Positions 1 to 11,157 of a stretch of 64,000 bases of DNA are shown here, in pieces (position 1 is the first letter of the stretch; each line of letters begins with the position of its first letter). Location of the stretch: NCBI GenBank assembly GCA_037074615.1, contig CM073532.1:18058001-18122000 (forward strand), written 5' to 3'. Under the pieces are notes generated by a model. The model saw only the letters and a program-made list of their open reading frames with translations, was not told the origin of the DNA and searched no databases. Both the position numbers and the translations under genes were made by a program. Origin of the DNA: Leucaena leucocephala. Lineage: Eukaryota; Streptophyta; Magnoliopsida; Fabales; Fabaceae.

Positions 1-344
1 TCTATCTTCTGGTAAAATATGGGGCTGATCGGAGTACGATCACTATTTTTGCCTATTTCCGGTCCAGGTTATCATAATTACACTTTTGCCCCGGAAACTT
101 TTCTTCTTTTCAACTAAGTCCCTTTATTTGGCTAAAATTACACCTAAAGACCCCACATTTTTGTCTACTTTTCCTTCTTAACTTTAAACTTTCCATAATT
201 AGACTTAAGTCGTTACCTTTTCTTTCTTTTTCCAATTTAATCCCTTTCTTTACATAAATAGCCACATCTTTTTCCTGAAAAATAATTCGTATATTTTATT
301 CAATCTGTACATATAAATCAGTACAGAAAATTAGGGATATTACA
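1..344 (-). mobile_element. Ty3/gypsy LTR, U3 end (partial, minus strand)
   Basis: This is the first ~344 bp of a gypsy LTR read on the minus strand, cut by the window edge. Its terminus at 344 reads TGTAATATCC on the minus strand. The same sequence occurs at the LTR starts at 53359 (minus) and 57478 (plus), including the pyrimidine-rich stretch with repeated 'aatttaatcccttt'-like text. It abuts MULE-1 coding sequence with no gap, so this element appears to have inserted at or near the MULE-1 translation start; its TSD would be ATATG (345-349). The rest of the element lies left of the window. Confidence 0.85.
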
Positions 345-346
345 AT

Positions 347-2750
347 ATGTCTAGTGCAGGTTGTCATTATTGATGGCGAGTTCATCTGTAAAGCATCTAT
401 TCTGTTATATTCATATGGGGGACGATTTGGAAATAATGTAGAAGGTCATACATATGTTGGGGGTCAAGTAAACACAATATCCATAAAGGAAGGCAAAACA
501 TATGATGAGTTCAAAATATTAGTATCATCACTTGTTGGGAAAGGAAGTGATGAAATTGTGATAAAATTCACTGTTTGATTTGATCGACACACATATGTTG
601 ACATGTTTAATGATGAAGGAATTGAGAATTTAATAATATTCAATGGAGAAAGTGGCCATGTGTACATAGGAGAGAAAGCAAATAATGAGTGCACACAACT
701 TGGTATGGATGATCTAATGGAGGACCAAGATGTGTAAGTAATATGATGTGCTGATTTCAAAATGTTATCGTCTATAATTTGCAATGTAAATTGTCATATC
801 AGTTGTAGACAATTGTCATTAATGACACAGTAAATTGTCATTTCCTGCAGGTTTGATGAATTGTTTGGAAGTAGGAATGTATGCTCTATGTCTCCACCTG
901 CTTTGGGAAAGGAGAATGAAGGTTGCCATTAGTGTCTTGTGCTGACGAAATGATTCCAACAGCTACACCTGAAATGAATTCTACAAAGTGGGAGGATTTG
1001 ATAGTTGGATAAGGTCAAACATTTTCAACTGTAGGGGTTATTCGAAAAAAGCTATACAAGTATAGCATCGCGCATAGGTTTTCGTACAAATTTATCAAAA
1101 ATAATAAACAAAAGATCATTGTGAAGTGCAAGGTCATTGGATGCCCATGGTACATGGGGGCATATTGTATGGGTGAACGTGAAGATTTAGAATTCTTAAG
1201 TTTAAGAAGATTCACAAGAAAACCTAGTTGTATCTCACCATGGAATGTCAAGTTTAACATCGTCTCTCATGATTGATGCTTTGACTAGTAATATCAATAA
1301 GAATGCAAAAGAAATCAGCAAGGACTTGTACAGAGATTATGGTGTGCGATTGAATTATAGGCAAGCGTATAAGGGTAGAGAACAAGCCTTGAGGGAAATA
1401 CATAGTACTATAGTGGATTCTTACAAGATTATTCCTTGGATATGTTAGAGGCTTATGAAATCTGATCCAAGAACTGTTGCTAGATGGGAAGGCTCAGAGT
1501 CAAAAAGATTTGAGAAGGTATTCATTGCCTATGGATAGCTCAATTGGAGGTGTTTTTGCAAGGGTGTAAAGCAATACTGTATATAAATGGATGTCATCTG
1601 AGTGGTCCATACAAGGGAATAATGCTTACAGCCAATGCATATGACGCAGCTAATGAATTATTTTTGTTGGTATATGCTTTTTTCAGTAGCGAGACGAATG
1701 ATGAGTGGACTTGGTTTATCCAAAATGTTAGAGAGATCACAGGATCCTTGGAGACACAATTGTGTCAGACCAGAACAATGCAATCATAACTACTGTTCAA
1801 ACTATTTTTCCCTATACTAGACATGTTTATTGCTACCGGCATGTAAAAGAAAACTATAGTACTACTTTTCTCAAAATCACAAGAGGTAGGGGACGAGCAT
1901 CAGGGGTCCGAAAGGAGAACGTACTTAACCTGCTTGGTGGAATTGCATATGCAAGGCTTGAGGGAGATTTTAATGTCGCAATAGGGAAGCTACAAGCATT
2001 TTGTCCAAGCTGTCACAATGGGTTGAGACCCAAAGGGATATGCAACGATGGGCTATGAGCAAGTTCCCATTCAAACTATGGGACAATATCACCACTAATC
2101 TCGCAGAGTCATTCAATGCATGGATTTTGCAAGAGTGGAGGCACAATGTGTCTGTTCTAATACGTGAGCATTAAGAGAAGTTGGCCCAGAAGTTGCTTAG
2201 AAGAAAAATATCAATGGTCAATTGGAAAAATGGTGTTGGGCCAAATATTGAGGCAAAATTGATGCAGCAAGTGATGCTTACCACAAATATGCATGCCCAA
2301 TATTAGGGAAACGAAGCAATCCAGGTTGAGACTTGCGGCCCCCATGGAGTAATTATATTGATTGTTGATCTATAAACATATAAATGTACATGTGTAGGTT
2401 GGCAGATGAGTGGACTATCTTGTGTCCATGCATGTGCTACAACAAAGCTAATGCATGGAAGTGTATACACATTTGTGGATGATTGCTACAAGTTATCTGC
2501 CCAAGAGAAAATATATGCTACTACCATGAGGCCTATTGCTACACATGATTGTCCATGTCCTAAAGACACGATAGTTTTTGAACTAATGAAAGAAAGGTTC
2601 CTTGACCCCCCAATTACTAGTAGGCCTCCAGGAAGGCCAAAGAGAAAAGGGATTGAGTCTCAATTTAAAAAAAAAAAGACTTATCATTGTGGAAGATGCC
2701 ATGAGGTTGGACACATAGTGAAGACATGCAAGAATCCAAACCCGAGCTGA
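347..2750 (+). pseudogene. MULE-1 Mutator-like transposase, decayed
   Basis: This is a MULE (MuDR-type) transposase broken by stops and frameshifts. In order it shows an N-terminal PB1-like segment (354-578), a MuDR DNA-binding-like block with 'YGVRLNYRQAYKGREQAL' (1245-1448), the start of the DDE domain with 'HLSGPYKGIMLTANAYDA' (1544-1740), the 'MSDQNNAI' catalytic-Asp block followed by 'YCYRHVKENY' (1762-2058), the SWIM finger C-terminal half 'CVHAC' (2406 on), and a CCHC knuckle 'CGRCHEVGHIVKTC' near the end. The first catalytic Asp is Asn here (YINGCHL instead of YIDETHL in MULE-2), so even a repaired frame would probably be inactive. Each segment aligns by eye with MULE-2 (54396-56809, minus). 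The 5' end is truncated by the LTR at 344. Confidence 0.85.
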
Positions 2751-2866
2751 GGAATGGTGTTAGGTTGCTCTATTTTTCTGTACAAATACATAGCACACTG
2801 ATTTTTGCTTTGTATATATCTGAAGAAAGTAATGAAAGTAATTTTTTGTAACCTTGATCAATCTCT
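2751..2866 (+). other. MULE-1 3' flank up to the copia A insertion
   Basis: Non-coding DNA follows the transposase stop and ends in TCTCT (2862-2866), the left target duplication of copia A. The MULE resumes after the same five bases at 12903-12907. Confidence 0.6.
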
Positions 2867-4786
2867 TGAAGGGAATTGGAAGACACGCAGCAAAAATTAA
2901 CTTTTAATTTTTTTTCATTCCCAGCCAGGATCTACCGAATGTGTTTAAGTCAAGGACAAAGAAGTGTTACCTTCGTATTCAAGCTTTGGTCGCGACCTCA
3001 GTGTCCACTGGTCGCGACTCTTCGCCTCTCTGGAACTTTCAGTCGCGACCAACTCAGCTTCTAGTCGTGACCTGTCGCCTCTGGAGTTTTCTGTCGCGAC
3101 CTTGTCTAGTTGCGACCTGTCGTCTCTGGAATTTGTAGTCGCGACCTATTCTGCTACTAGTCGCGACCTGTAGTCTCTTTTCGGATTTATGACATTCAGA
3201 AGCCAATTTGGTCACAACCTATGTGTCAACTGGTCGCGACCTCGTCGTACCTGGTACTCTTTTTCCGTTCGCAAGAAGTCAACAACTCAGATCGGCTTCC
3301 TCTACCAGTATCCACACGAATAGCATTCCAACCACGAACGACGTGCTAGCGCCTCTTGTCCCTCTAGGGTTTTCTCAAGATTCCGTCCTCACCGTCTCTA
3401 TTCCGGCAGTTTCTTATCTGCAAACCTTTTGCACTCTCCTTGCCCCTTTTTCTCTTGTGTGTTGTGTGTAGAACCCTAACTCCTAATGTCAAATACATAG
3501 GATGCTATCGGGCTTCTAATTGGGCCGGGCTTCAGAATTAATCTTATATTAATTCTGAAATTAATACAATATCATATATTGCATAGTTTGATAAGAAACT
3601 AATTAAATAAATATGGTTTTTATTAAATCCGTCCCACAGATTTAAATCACCTATTTATTTAGTAAAGATAAGACGGAATTATATTTGATTTATTCTCATA
3701 AATCAAATTTGAGATATCTTATCAATTTGAATTTCAAATTCAAATAGATCATATCCATTTAAATTCAAATTCAAAAGTGATAGAAATTTAATTTATCCTT
3801 ATAAATTAAATCTTGCAAATATCTCTTATATTATATACATAATATATATATATACAAATTTATATATATATAAAATATATAAATCCACCCTAGACTATTC
3901 ATTGAATCTAGACATCTCTTAGATTCAATGAATCTGGACATCACATCTCGAGTTAGGCTATTTTGTGTTTGACCCTGTAGGCCCATATGAAGTTGACAGT
4001 AGGCCAGTTACTATACTAACACACAAGTCGTAAGCGGCCTCTAGCAAGACATTATGACTACCCAAATCATATGAGGATCGATGAACGATATTACCTTTCA
4101 TACAACCATATCGCATCCCTTTTGTCACACGATATTTCGGTCATGGATGAGGCATGGTGAACGTCATCCTCCTATTCCTGACCGTCACTTTCTCGATCCC
4201 TGAGCAATCTGACTATAGTAATAGAACTACCCTTCCATTATAGATGGCCATACATTTCTCAGACTCACTCATCGAGGGGCCCAGTAATATCTCTCTACGA
4301 ATGTGAGGGACAAATTCCATCTTGACCATTCACATTCCTCCGCATGAAAAACCACTAAGCCCGAACATAGCCTTTATGATCACTCGGTCAAAAGTGACTT
4401 TTGACTAGGTCAAAGCTAAGCGTTTGTCATGTAGGAATCCATGATGATCTCAGGTCAAAGGGCATAGGGACATGGCTTGTATATGAGAGAAGCTTATGAC
4501 TTGACCTATGCAGCTCTCTCATGGCGGGTCGGTGTAACACCTTGTACTGTTACATGTGCCTATGACTTTGATTTATATCTCTATATATCTTCAAAGTCAT
4601 ACTGGTCTTATTTCATCTCAGCTCCCGCATAGATGACCAACTAGGGATATTTAGGATAAGTTTATGAGTTATCCAAGGATGGTCATCACAGTAAACATGC
4701 AAATAATGTGTTAACATAATTAAGAAATTCATAAATCAACAATGTTCATAACATAATGATTGGCCCCTAGGGCACAATCTCTAACA
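2867..4786 (-). repeat. Copia A 3' LTR
   Basis: A 1920 bp LTR reading TGTTAG...CCCTTCA on the minus strand. It contains an array of GGTCGCGACC-like palindromes at about 2985-3245, an A+T-rich middle with (TA)n runs near 3840, and conserved U3 sequence at 4300-4786. Homologous copies lie at 5449-6725, 11158-12902 and 31220-33174. Confidence 0.93.
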
Positions 4787-4799
4787 TCCTCCCACTTGC
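4787..4799 (-). promoter_or_regulatory. Copia A polypurine tract
   Basis: Immediately upstream of the 3' LTR on the minus strand lies GCAAGTGGGAGGA, the purine-rich plus-strand primer expected at this position in copia elements. Confidence 0.8.
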
Positions 4800-4860
4800 A
4801 CTAGGTACAATCATTAATTTGCCTAATTCCCATTGACCTAACATGACGCTCATGTTTTGC

Positions 4861-5448
4861 TTACACAAGCGGCTTTGTTAGAGGATCAGCAACATTATCT
4901 TCCCCTGCTACCTTGCATATTTTTGTATCACCTCTATCATTGATTTCTCTGATGAGATGAAATCGCCTGAGTATATGCTTGGTCCTTTGATGTGACCTAG
5001 GCTTTTTGGCCTGTGCAATGACACCACTATTGTCACAGAACAAAGTTATCGGATCTGAGATGGTAGGTATCACCCTTAGTTCAGTAATGAACTTCCTAAT
5101 CTAAACGGCCTCCTTAGCTGTATCAGATGCTGCTATATACTCGGCTTCTGTTACAGAATCTGCTACAGTGCTCTACTTAGAGCTCTTCTAGCTTACTGCT
5201 CCATTATTCAAGAGGAATACGTATCCAGATTGCGATTTTTGGTCGTCCTGGTCAGTTTGGAAACTTGCATCTGTGTAACCAGTTACACAGAGCTCGTCAT
5301 CCAATCCTTAAGTACTTAAAGATATTCTTGACAGCAGTCCAATGGCCCTCACCGGGGTCCTGTTGATATCTGCTAGTCATACTTAAGGAAAACGAGACAT
5401 CCGGTCGAGTACATAACATGACATACATGATGGATCCTATGGCCGAGG
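4861..5448 (-). pseudogene. Copia A RT C-terminus and RNase H
   Basis: This is the downstream part of pol after the nested solo LTR. It begins with 'AIGSIMYVMLCTRPD' (the RT end), continues through 'GYTDASFQTDQDD' and 'SVTEAEYIAASD' (RNase H acidic residues), then 'LFCDNSGVIAQAKKP' and 'HILRRFHLIRE', and ends with 'VADPLTKPL', the standard copia polyprotein end. Several in-frame stops (after LRIG, around SKSSK, before IRKFI) kill it. The frame joins exactly to 'VPYAS' on the far side of the solo LTR once that insertion and one TSD copy are removed. Confidence 0.9.
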
Positions 5449-6725
5449 TGAAGGGAATTGGAAGACACGCAGCGGAAATTAACTTTAAAAATTTTTCCAT
5501 TCCCAGCCAGGATCTATCGAATGTGTTTAAGTCAAGGAGAAAGAAGTGTTACCTTCGGTATTCGAGCTTTAGTCACGACCTCCGTATCCACTAGTCGCGA
5601 CTCCTCGCCTCTGGAACTTTCAGTCGCGACCTACTCAGCTTCTCGCCGTGACCTGTCGCCTCTGGAACTTTCAGTCGTGACCTGTCACCTCTGGAACTTT
5701 CAGTCATGACCTACTTAGCTTCTCGTCATCACCTGTCGCCTCTGGAGTTGTTAGTCGCGACCTCCTCTGCTACTAGTCGCGACCTGTAGTCTCTTTTCGG
5801 ATTTCTGACGTTCAGAAGCCAATTTGGTCGCGACCTCTGAGTCAACTGGTCGTGACCTCGTCGTACCTGGTGTTCTTTTCTCATTCCCTAGAAGTCGACA
5901 ACTCAGATCAGCTTCCTCTACCGGTATCCACACGAATAGCGTTCCAACCACGAACGACGTGCTAGCGCCTCTTGTCCCTCTAGGGTTTTCTCAAGATTCC
6001 GTCCTCACCGTCTCTATTCTGGCAGTTTCTTATCTGTAAACCTTTTGCACTCTCCTACCCCTTTTTCTCTTGTGAGTTCTGTTGTGTGTAGAACCCTAGC
6101 TCCTAGTGTCAAATATATAGGATGTTATCGGGCTCCTAATTGGGCTGGGCTTCAAAATTAATCTTATATTAATTCTGAAATTAATACAATATCATATATT
6201 GCATAATTTGATAAGAAACTAATTAAATAAATACGGTTTTTATTAAACCCGTCTCACATCTTGACCATTCACATTCCTCCTCATGAAAAACCACTGAGCC
6301 CGAACATAGCCTTTATGATCACTCGGTCAAAAGTGACTTTTGATTAGGTCAAAGCTGAGCGTTTGTCATGTAGAAATCCATGATGATCTCAGGTCAAAGG
6401 GCATAGTGACATGGCTTGTATATGAGAGAAGCTTATGACTTAACCCATGCAGCTCTCTCATAGCGGGTCGGTCCAACACCTTGTACTCTTACATGTGCCT
6501 ATGACTTTGATTTATATCTCTATATATCTTCAAAGTCATACTGGTCTAATTTCATCTCTGCTCCCGCATAGATGACCGACCAGGGACATTTAGGATAAGA
6601 TCATGAGTTATCCAAGGATGGTCATCACAGTAAACATGCAAATAATGTGATAATAAAATTAAGAAATTCATAAAACAATAATGTTTATAAGACAATGATT
6701 GGCCCCTAGGGCATAATTTCCAACA
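5449..6725 (-). mobile_element. Solo LTR of copia family A nested in pol
   Basis: A 1277 bp single LTR with perfect 5 bp target duplication CGAGG (5444-5448 and 6726-6730). It has no PBS, PPT or internal sequence, so it is a recombination-derived solo LTR. Compared with the 1920 bp LTR at 2867-4786 it lacks about 680 bp in the middle: sequence matching the region near 3635 joins directly to sequence matching about 4318, at 6255-6257, with a CA microhomology. It interrupts the RT frame of element A, so it is younger than A. Confidence 0.93.
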
Positions 6726-7572
6726 CGAGGCATATGGAACCTTACTCATGCGACCTCGCTGATCAGGTGTACTAGGACACAAATCCTTGCTGAGGTGAAT
6801 ACCATGAGACATGGGTATGAAACCCCTCTTTGATTCCTGCTTACTAAACCTATGCAGTATCTTGTCTATATATGTGCTCTGACTGAGTCCTAGAAGTCTT
6901 TTAGATCTATCTCTATAGATCCTAATTCCTAGGATGTAGTTGGCTTCACCCAAGTCTTTCATCGAGAATGACTTTCCTAACCAAGACTTGACAATCTGCA
7001 AGGTAGGAATGTCATTCCCAATAAGTAGGATGTCATCGACATAGAGTACCAAAAACACAACTGTGCTCCCTAACCTTCTTGTACACACAAGGTTCATCAA
7101 TATTTTGAAGAAATCCAAACTCTTTGACTACTTCATCAAAATGATGATTCCAACTCCGAGATGCTTGCTTAAGTCCATAAATGGACCTTTGAAGCTTGCA
7201 CACCTTACCAGAGTCCTCGGAAAGTTCAAACCCTTCAGGTTGTGTCATGTACACATCCTCAAGGAGCTTTCCATTAAGGAAGGTTGTCTTGACGTCCATC
7301 TGCCATATTTCATAGTCATAATATGCTACAATGGCAAGGAGGATTCTGATTGATTTGGCCATTGCAACTGGGGAAAAGGTCTCATCATAGTCCACACCAT
7401 GAGTTTGAGTAAATCCTTTTGCAACCAGTCGTGCCTTGAAGACATTTACATTGCCATCTATATCAGTTTTCTCTTTAAAACCCCACTTGCACCCGATGTT
7501 TTTTACACCTTCAGGCGGGTCGACTAAGGTCCATACCTCATTGTCGTACATGGATTTCATCTCAGACTTCAT
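6726..7572 (-). pseudogene. Copia A reverse transcriptase
   Basis: This is the RT domain in two overlapping frames. 7033-7572 gives 'ARLVAKGFTQTHGVDYDETFSPV', here split as ARLVAKGFTQTHG and YDETFSPVA, then 'QMDVKTTFLNG' and 'IYGLKQASRSW'. 6726-7118 then gives 'FLVLYVDDILLIGND' with the catalytic YVDD box, 'MKDLGEANYILGI' and 'LGLSQSTYIDKIL', ending at 'VPYAS'. A frameshift lies near 7033-7118. The second conserved position reads VKTTFLNG where VKTAFLNG is usual. The domain is interrupted at 6725 by the solo LTR. Confidence 0.93.
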
Positions 7573-8255
7573 GGCACTAAGCCATTTTCAGAGTTTGGTC
7601 CCACTATAGCTTCTGGATAGGTAGTTGGCTCATTATGCTCAATGAGCAACACATCACGATTGTCAGTAATCAGAAATCCATATCTATGATGCTGAAGTCG
7701 TGCCCTATTAGATCGCCGTGGGCCTTGTGTGACTTGAGGAGTCTCAACAACTTGTTGTGAGTCTTCTCCATTTTCCATCCCTAATTCTGTGGTGTCTTGT
7801 GGCTCTCGAACTTCTTCGAGATGTACCTTACTCCCACTGGTTCTTTTAGAGATAAATTCTCGTTCGAGAAAGATACCATTCCTGACAACAAAAACTTTGT
7901 TATCAGTGGGGTTGTAGACATAATATCCCTTGGTTTCCTTAGGATATCCCACAAAAAGGCACTTTGAAGATTTGGGTGCTAACTTATCTGAGGCTTGTTG
8001 CTTAACATAGACCTCACATCCCCAAATCTTGAGAAAAGACAAACTAGGTTTCCTCCCAGTCCATATCTCATACAGAGTCTTTTCAACTACCTTAGATGGA
8101 ACATGATTCAGTGTGAACGCAGCTGTCTCTAGGGCGTGGCCCCAAAAGGACGGTGGAAGATCTGTTCTACTCATCATGGATCGAACCATATCTAATAGTG
8201 TTCGATTCCTCCGTTCAGAAATGCCATTCCATTGTGGTGTTCCTGGAAGAGTCAA
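7569..8255 (-). pseudogene. Copia A integrase C-terminal half and linker
   Basis: The segment starts in the integrase core with 'GISERRNRTLLDMVRSMM' (the conserved N-G-x-x-E-R block with its catalytic Glu). It continues through 'PSFWGHALETAAFTLN', 'IWTGRKPSLSFLKIWGCEVYV' (shown here as adjacent pieces IWTGRKPS and LKIWGCEVYV) and 'GYPKETKGYYVYNP', then a low-conservation linker with 'GPRRSNRARLQHHRYG', and reaches the RT start. A stop before it ('IVS*LTLPG') and a frameshift after it separate it from the neighbouring segments. Confidence 0.92.
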
Positions 8256-8354
8256 TTATGAGACTATCCCACAATTCCTAAGATGATCGATAAACTCTTG
8301 GCTCAAATATTCACCACCTCGATCAGATCGAGGGGCTTTAATTGTTTTACCAAG

Positions 8355-9653
8355 CTAGTTTTGTACTTCATTTTGAAATATCTTGAACATTTCAAAAGAT
8401 TCGGATTTATGTTTCATTAGATAGATATAGCCATATCTACTGAAATTATCTATGAATGTGATAAAGTACGAATAACCTCCTCTAGCATTTGTATTCATCG
8501 GTCCACACACATCTGTATGTATGAGGCCCAACAAATCAGTGGCCCTCTCACTGTGCCCAGTGAAAGGTGACTTTGTCATCTTACCTAACAAACAAGATTC
8601 GCAAGTATCATATGATTCAAAATCAAATGAGTTGAGAAATCCATCTTGATAGAGTTTAGAAATGTGTTTCTCATTTATGTGGCCCAGACGACAGTGCCAG
8701 AGGTATGTTGGATTCAAATCATTTGGCTTGACCCTTTTGGCAGTTATGTTATAGATATTTCCATGATTGGGTTGTTCCAAGTTTAATATGTAATGATCAA
8801 CATGCAAATCACCATGAGCATAGAAAATATCATTACGATAAATGGAACATTTACCATTCCCAGAAATGGAAGTGTAACCTTCCTTATCCAAATAGGAAAG
8901 AGAAACAATGTTACTACTCAAAGCAGGAACATAATAGCAATTGTTCAAAACTAACAAAAGCCCAGTGGGCAGAACTAATTCATAAGTGCCTACAGCTAAA
9001 GCAGCAACCCTTGCTCTGTTTCCAACTCGTAGGTCAACTTCGCCCTTCTTCAGCTTTCTACTGTCCTTTAGGCCCTGCATATTTGTACAAATATGAGAAC
9101 CACATGCAGTATCTAATACCCATGTAGTGGAAGTAGAGAGATGAATGTCTATAACATAAATACCTAAAGCGATAGCCCTGCTATCCTTCTTGTTCTTTTT
9201 CAGATCTTCAAGGTAGAGTTTGCAATTCCTCTTCCAATAACCCGGTTCATTGCAGAAGAAGCAAACTCCTTCCTTTGGAGGCTTTGCCTTCTTTGGTGCA
9301 GGCTTGGTTTCGGGCTTGCCTGACTCTTTGGTCTTACCAGATGAGCCATGACCCTTCCCCTTGCCCTTGCCTTTCTTTTTCATACCCTTTCCTTTCTGAA
9401 CCATCAAAACTGTGCTGGGCTTCTTCTTAATAGTCGGCTCAGCAATTTTAAGCATCCCATGCAGTTCAGAAATCGATTTCTCCATATTGTTCATGTTGTA
9501 GTTCATGACAAACTGGTCATAACTTTCCGGGAGTGAGTTCAAGATCAAATCTGTAGCTAACTCCTGGCTCATGGGAAATCCAAGCCTCTCAAGGTGATCA
9601 ATGTATCCTTTCATCTTTAAGACATGAGTACTCACTAATGCACCTTCAGCCAT
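8355..9653 (-). pseudogene. Copia A gag C-terminus, protease, integrase N-terminus
   Basis: A 432-codon open segment of the polyprotein. Residues ~1-75 are UBN2-type gag, ~85-130 a Lys/Gly-rich basic stretch, then the CCHC knuckle 'CFFCNEPGYWKRNC'. The protease follows with 'WVLDTACGSHICT' (DTA in place of the usual DTG/DSG), then the GAG-pre-integrase block 'LWHCRLGHINEKHI' and 'CESCLLGKMTKSPFTGHSER'. The integrase core begins with 'LGLIHTDVCGPM' and 'YFITFIDNFSRYGYIYLM', so two catalytic Asp positions are visible. A stop after 'QNEVQN' (where Q or L is expected) ends the frame. Confidence 0.93.
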
Positions 9654-10031
9654 CTTGCAGGAATATAAGGCCTTAGTGGTCTCATACCTCTCTTACCTTG
9701 CCTGTTGCTGGAACATTTCCTTAATATGCACAATCATCTCATAAACCTCTATGTGTTCTAGATCTCTTTGGAGATCCGGAACCATGGTGGCAAGCATCAA
9801 GCATCCCACATCGACAGAGTCTTCCTTATGCTTCGCATAAGAATCTCTCTGAGCTCTAGGAGCATTGGCTGCTGGCTCCTCAGGAATGGGTTGATCTAGG
9901 ATATATACTTTTCTTTCCTGCTTGAGAACAATTCTCAAGTTCCTGAACCAGTCAAGAAAGTTTGTCCCATTGAGTTTGTCCTTCTCAAGGATAGATCACA
10001 ACGATAATGCAGCAGTATTACTAGTCGTCAT
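9654..10031 (-). pseudogene. Copia A gag N-terminus
   Basis: Gag probably starts at the ATG at 10031 (MTTSNTAALSL), but a stop follows within 12 codons where Trp is expected. It then reads 'ILEKDKLNGTNFLDWFRNL', the typical copia gag N-terminal 'L.G.N...W.RN' motif, and continues to 'EMFQQQAR' before a second stop near 9692. The downstream frame resumes with 'ERYETTKALYSCKMAEG'. Confidence 0.85.
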
Positions 10032-11143
10032 GATTCTACAATTAAAATATGCAAGCGAATTAGCAATCTCCCACTGAATAAAACAACCCTCAATGTAATA
10101 ATTAGTGGGCTAAGATCCATATTTGGCTTAAACTTGAGTCCGCTTTGGCAGGACGCTCAACTTTAAGTTATTTAGGTAGGTAACAACTTTACCAATTATA
10201 TCAAATGTAACTCTTAGATGTTTATGGGATTCCATCATCATATGATCCGGCATGTTTTAATCCCATCTAATGCCTTGAGACCCAAAAACGTTTTGATAAT
10301 CTTAATTAAGTCAAACAATAACAAACATAAGAGTAGCACCATTACTCTTGCTTATCTCCCCAAGATAACTCAAATGCACCCACTTTAGTGGAGCCTACAA
10401 ATGAGCGATCGAGGTTTTGATAAGTGTTCATTAATTGACGTCATATGATTTAAGATTTCTTTTAGAGGGTTTAATTAATTATCTGGTTTACAAAATGCAT
10501 GTATCTCGGTTGTATCTCATACAAGCAATATGCATATCGAACATACAAACATAAGATGCATAATCTTAAACGTGATACAATATGGCTCACCTATCCTAAA
10601 TCCCCTCAAGCCACCCTCAAGCCAATGAGAGGAGCTGTCTAATTAGAATAGGAAAATTACATAAGGAAACCTCATGTTAACATTCGAGGGGAGTGAGATG
10701 AGAAGAGAATGTACAACGAGAGTAATTAGAGGAAGGCACGACACGCAGGCCGTATTTAGAAAAATTACAACACTTGTAATCTAGAGCCATATTATTCACC
10801 ATTCCCAAACATCCAAGAATCAAAATTCATACTATTTGAAGGGAAATAAATATTTCAAAACATTCATATATTAGGAAAGTCAGTACATATTACGATTATG
10901 TTGCGCTACGATTAGGTAGCCACGGCGGTCTCGCTAAGAAGTTTGACCCCATTAATATTAATTGATCAAATCAATTAACATACACCACCGATTTTAGTTT
11001 CCTTTCGAATTCCGTATATGTCATACACAAACGGATTCCATATATGTCATACATATCTCGCATGTTATCATATAATCAGCTAAGAAGTCTAACATACATC
11101 ACATGTATCAACAATCAAACCTAATTTAAACACAAAACGGCAT
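10032..11143 (-). other. Copia A 5' untranslated leader
   Basis: About 1.1 kb of non-coding sequence lies between the PBS and the gag ATG. I see no ORF or known domain in it; the length is within the range for plant copia leaders. Confidence 0.7.
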
Positions 11144-11156
11144 GGCTCTGATACCA
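11144..11156 (-). promoter_or_regulatory. Copia A primer-binding site (tRNA-iMet)
   Basis: On the minus strand TGGTATCAGAGCC lies one base downstream of the 5' LTR. It complements the 3' end of plant initiator tRNA-Met, the usual primer of this element class. Confidence 0.93.
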
Positions 11157-11157
11157 C

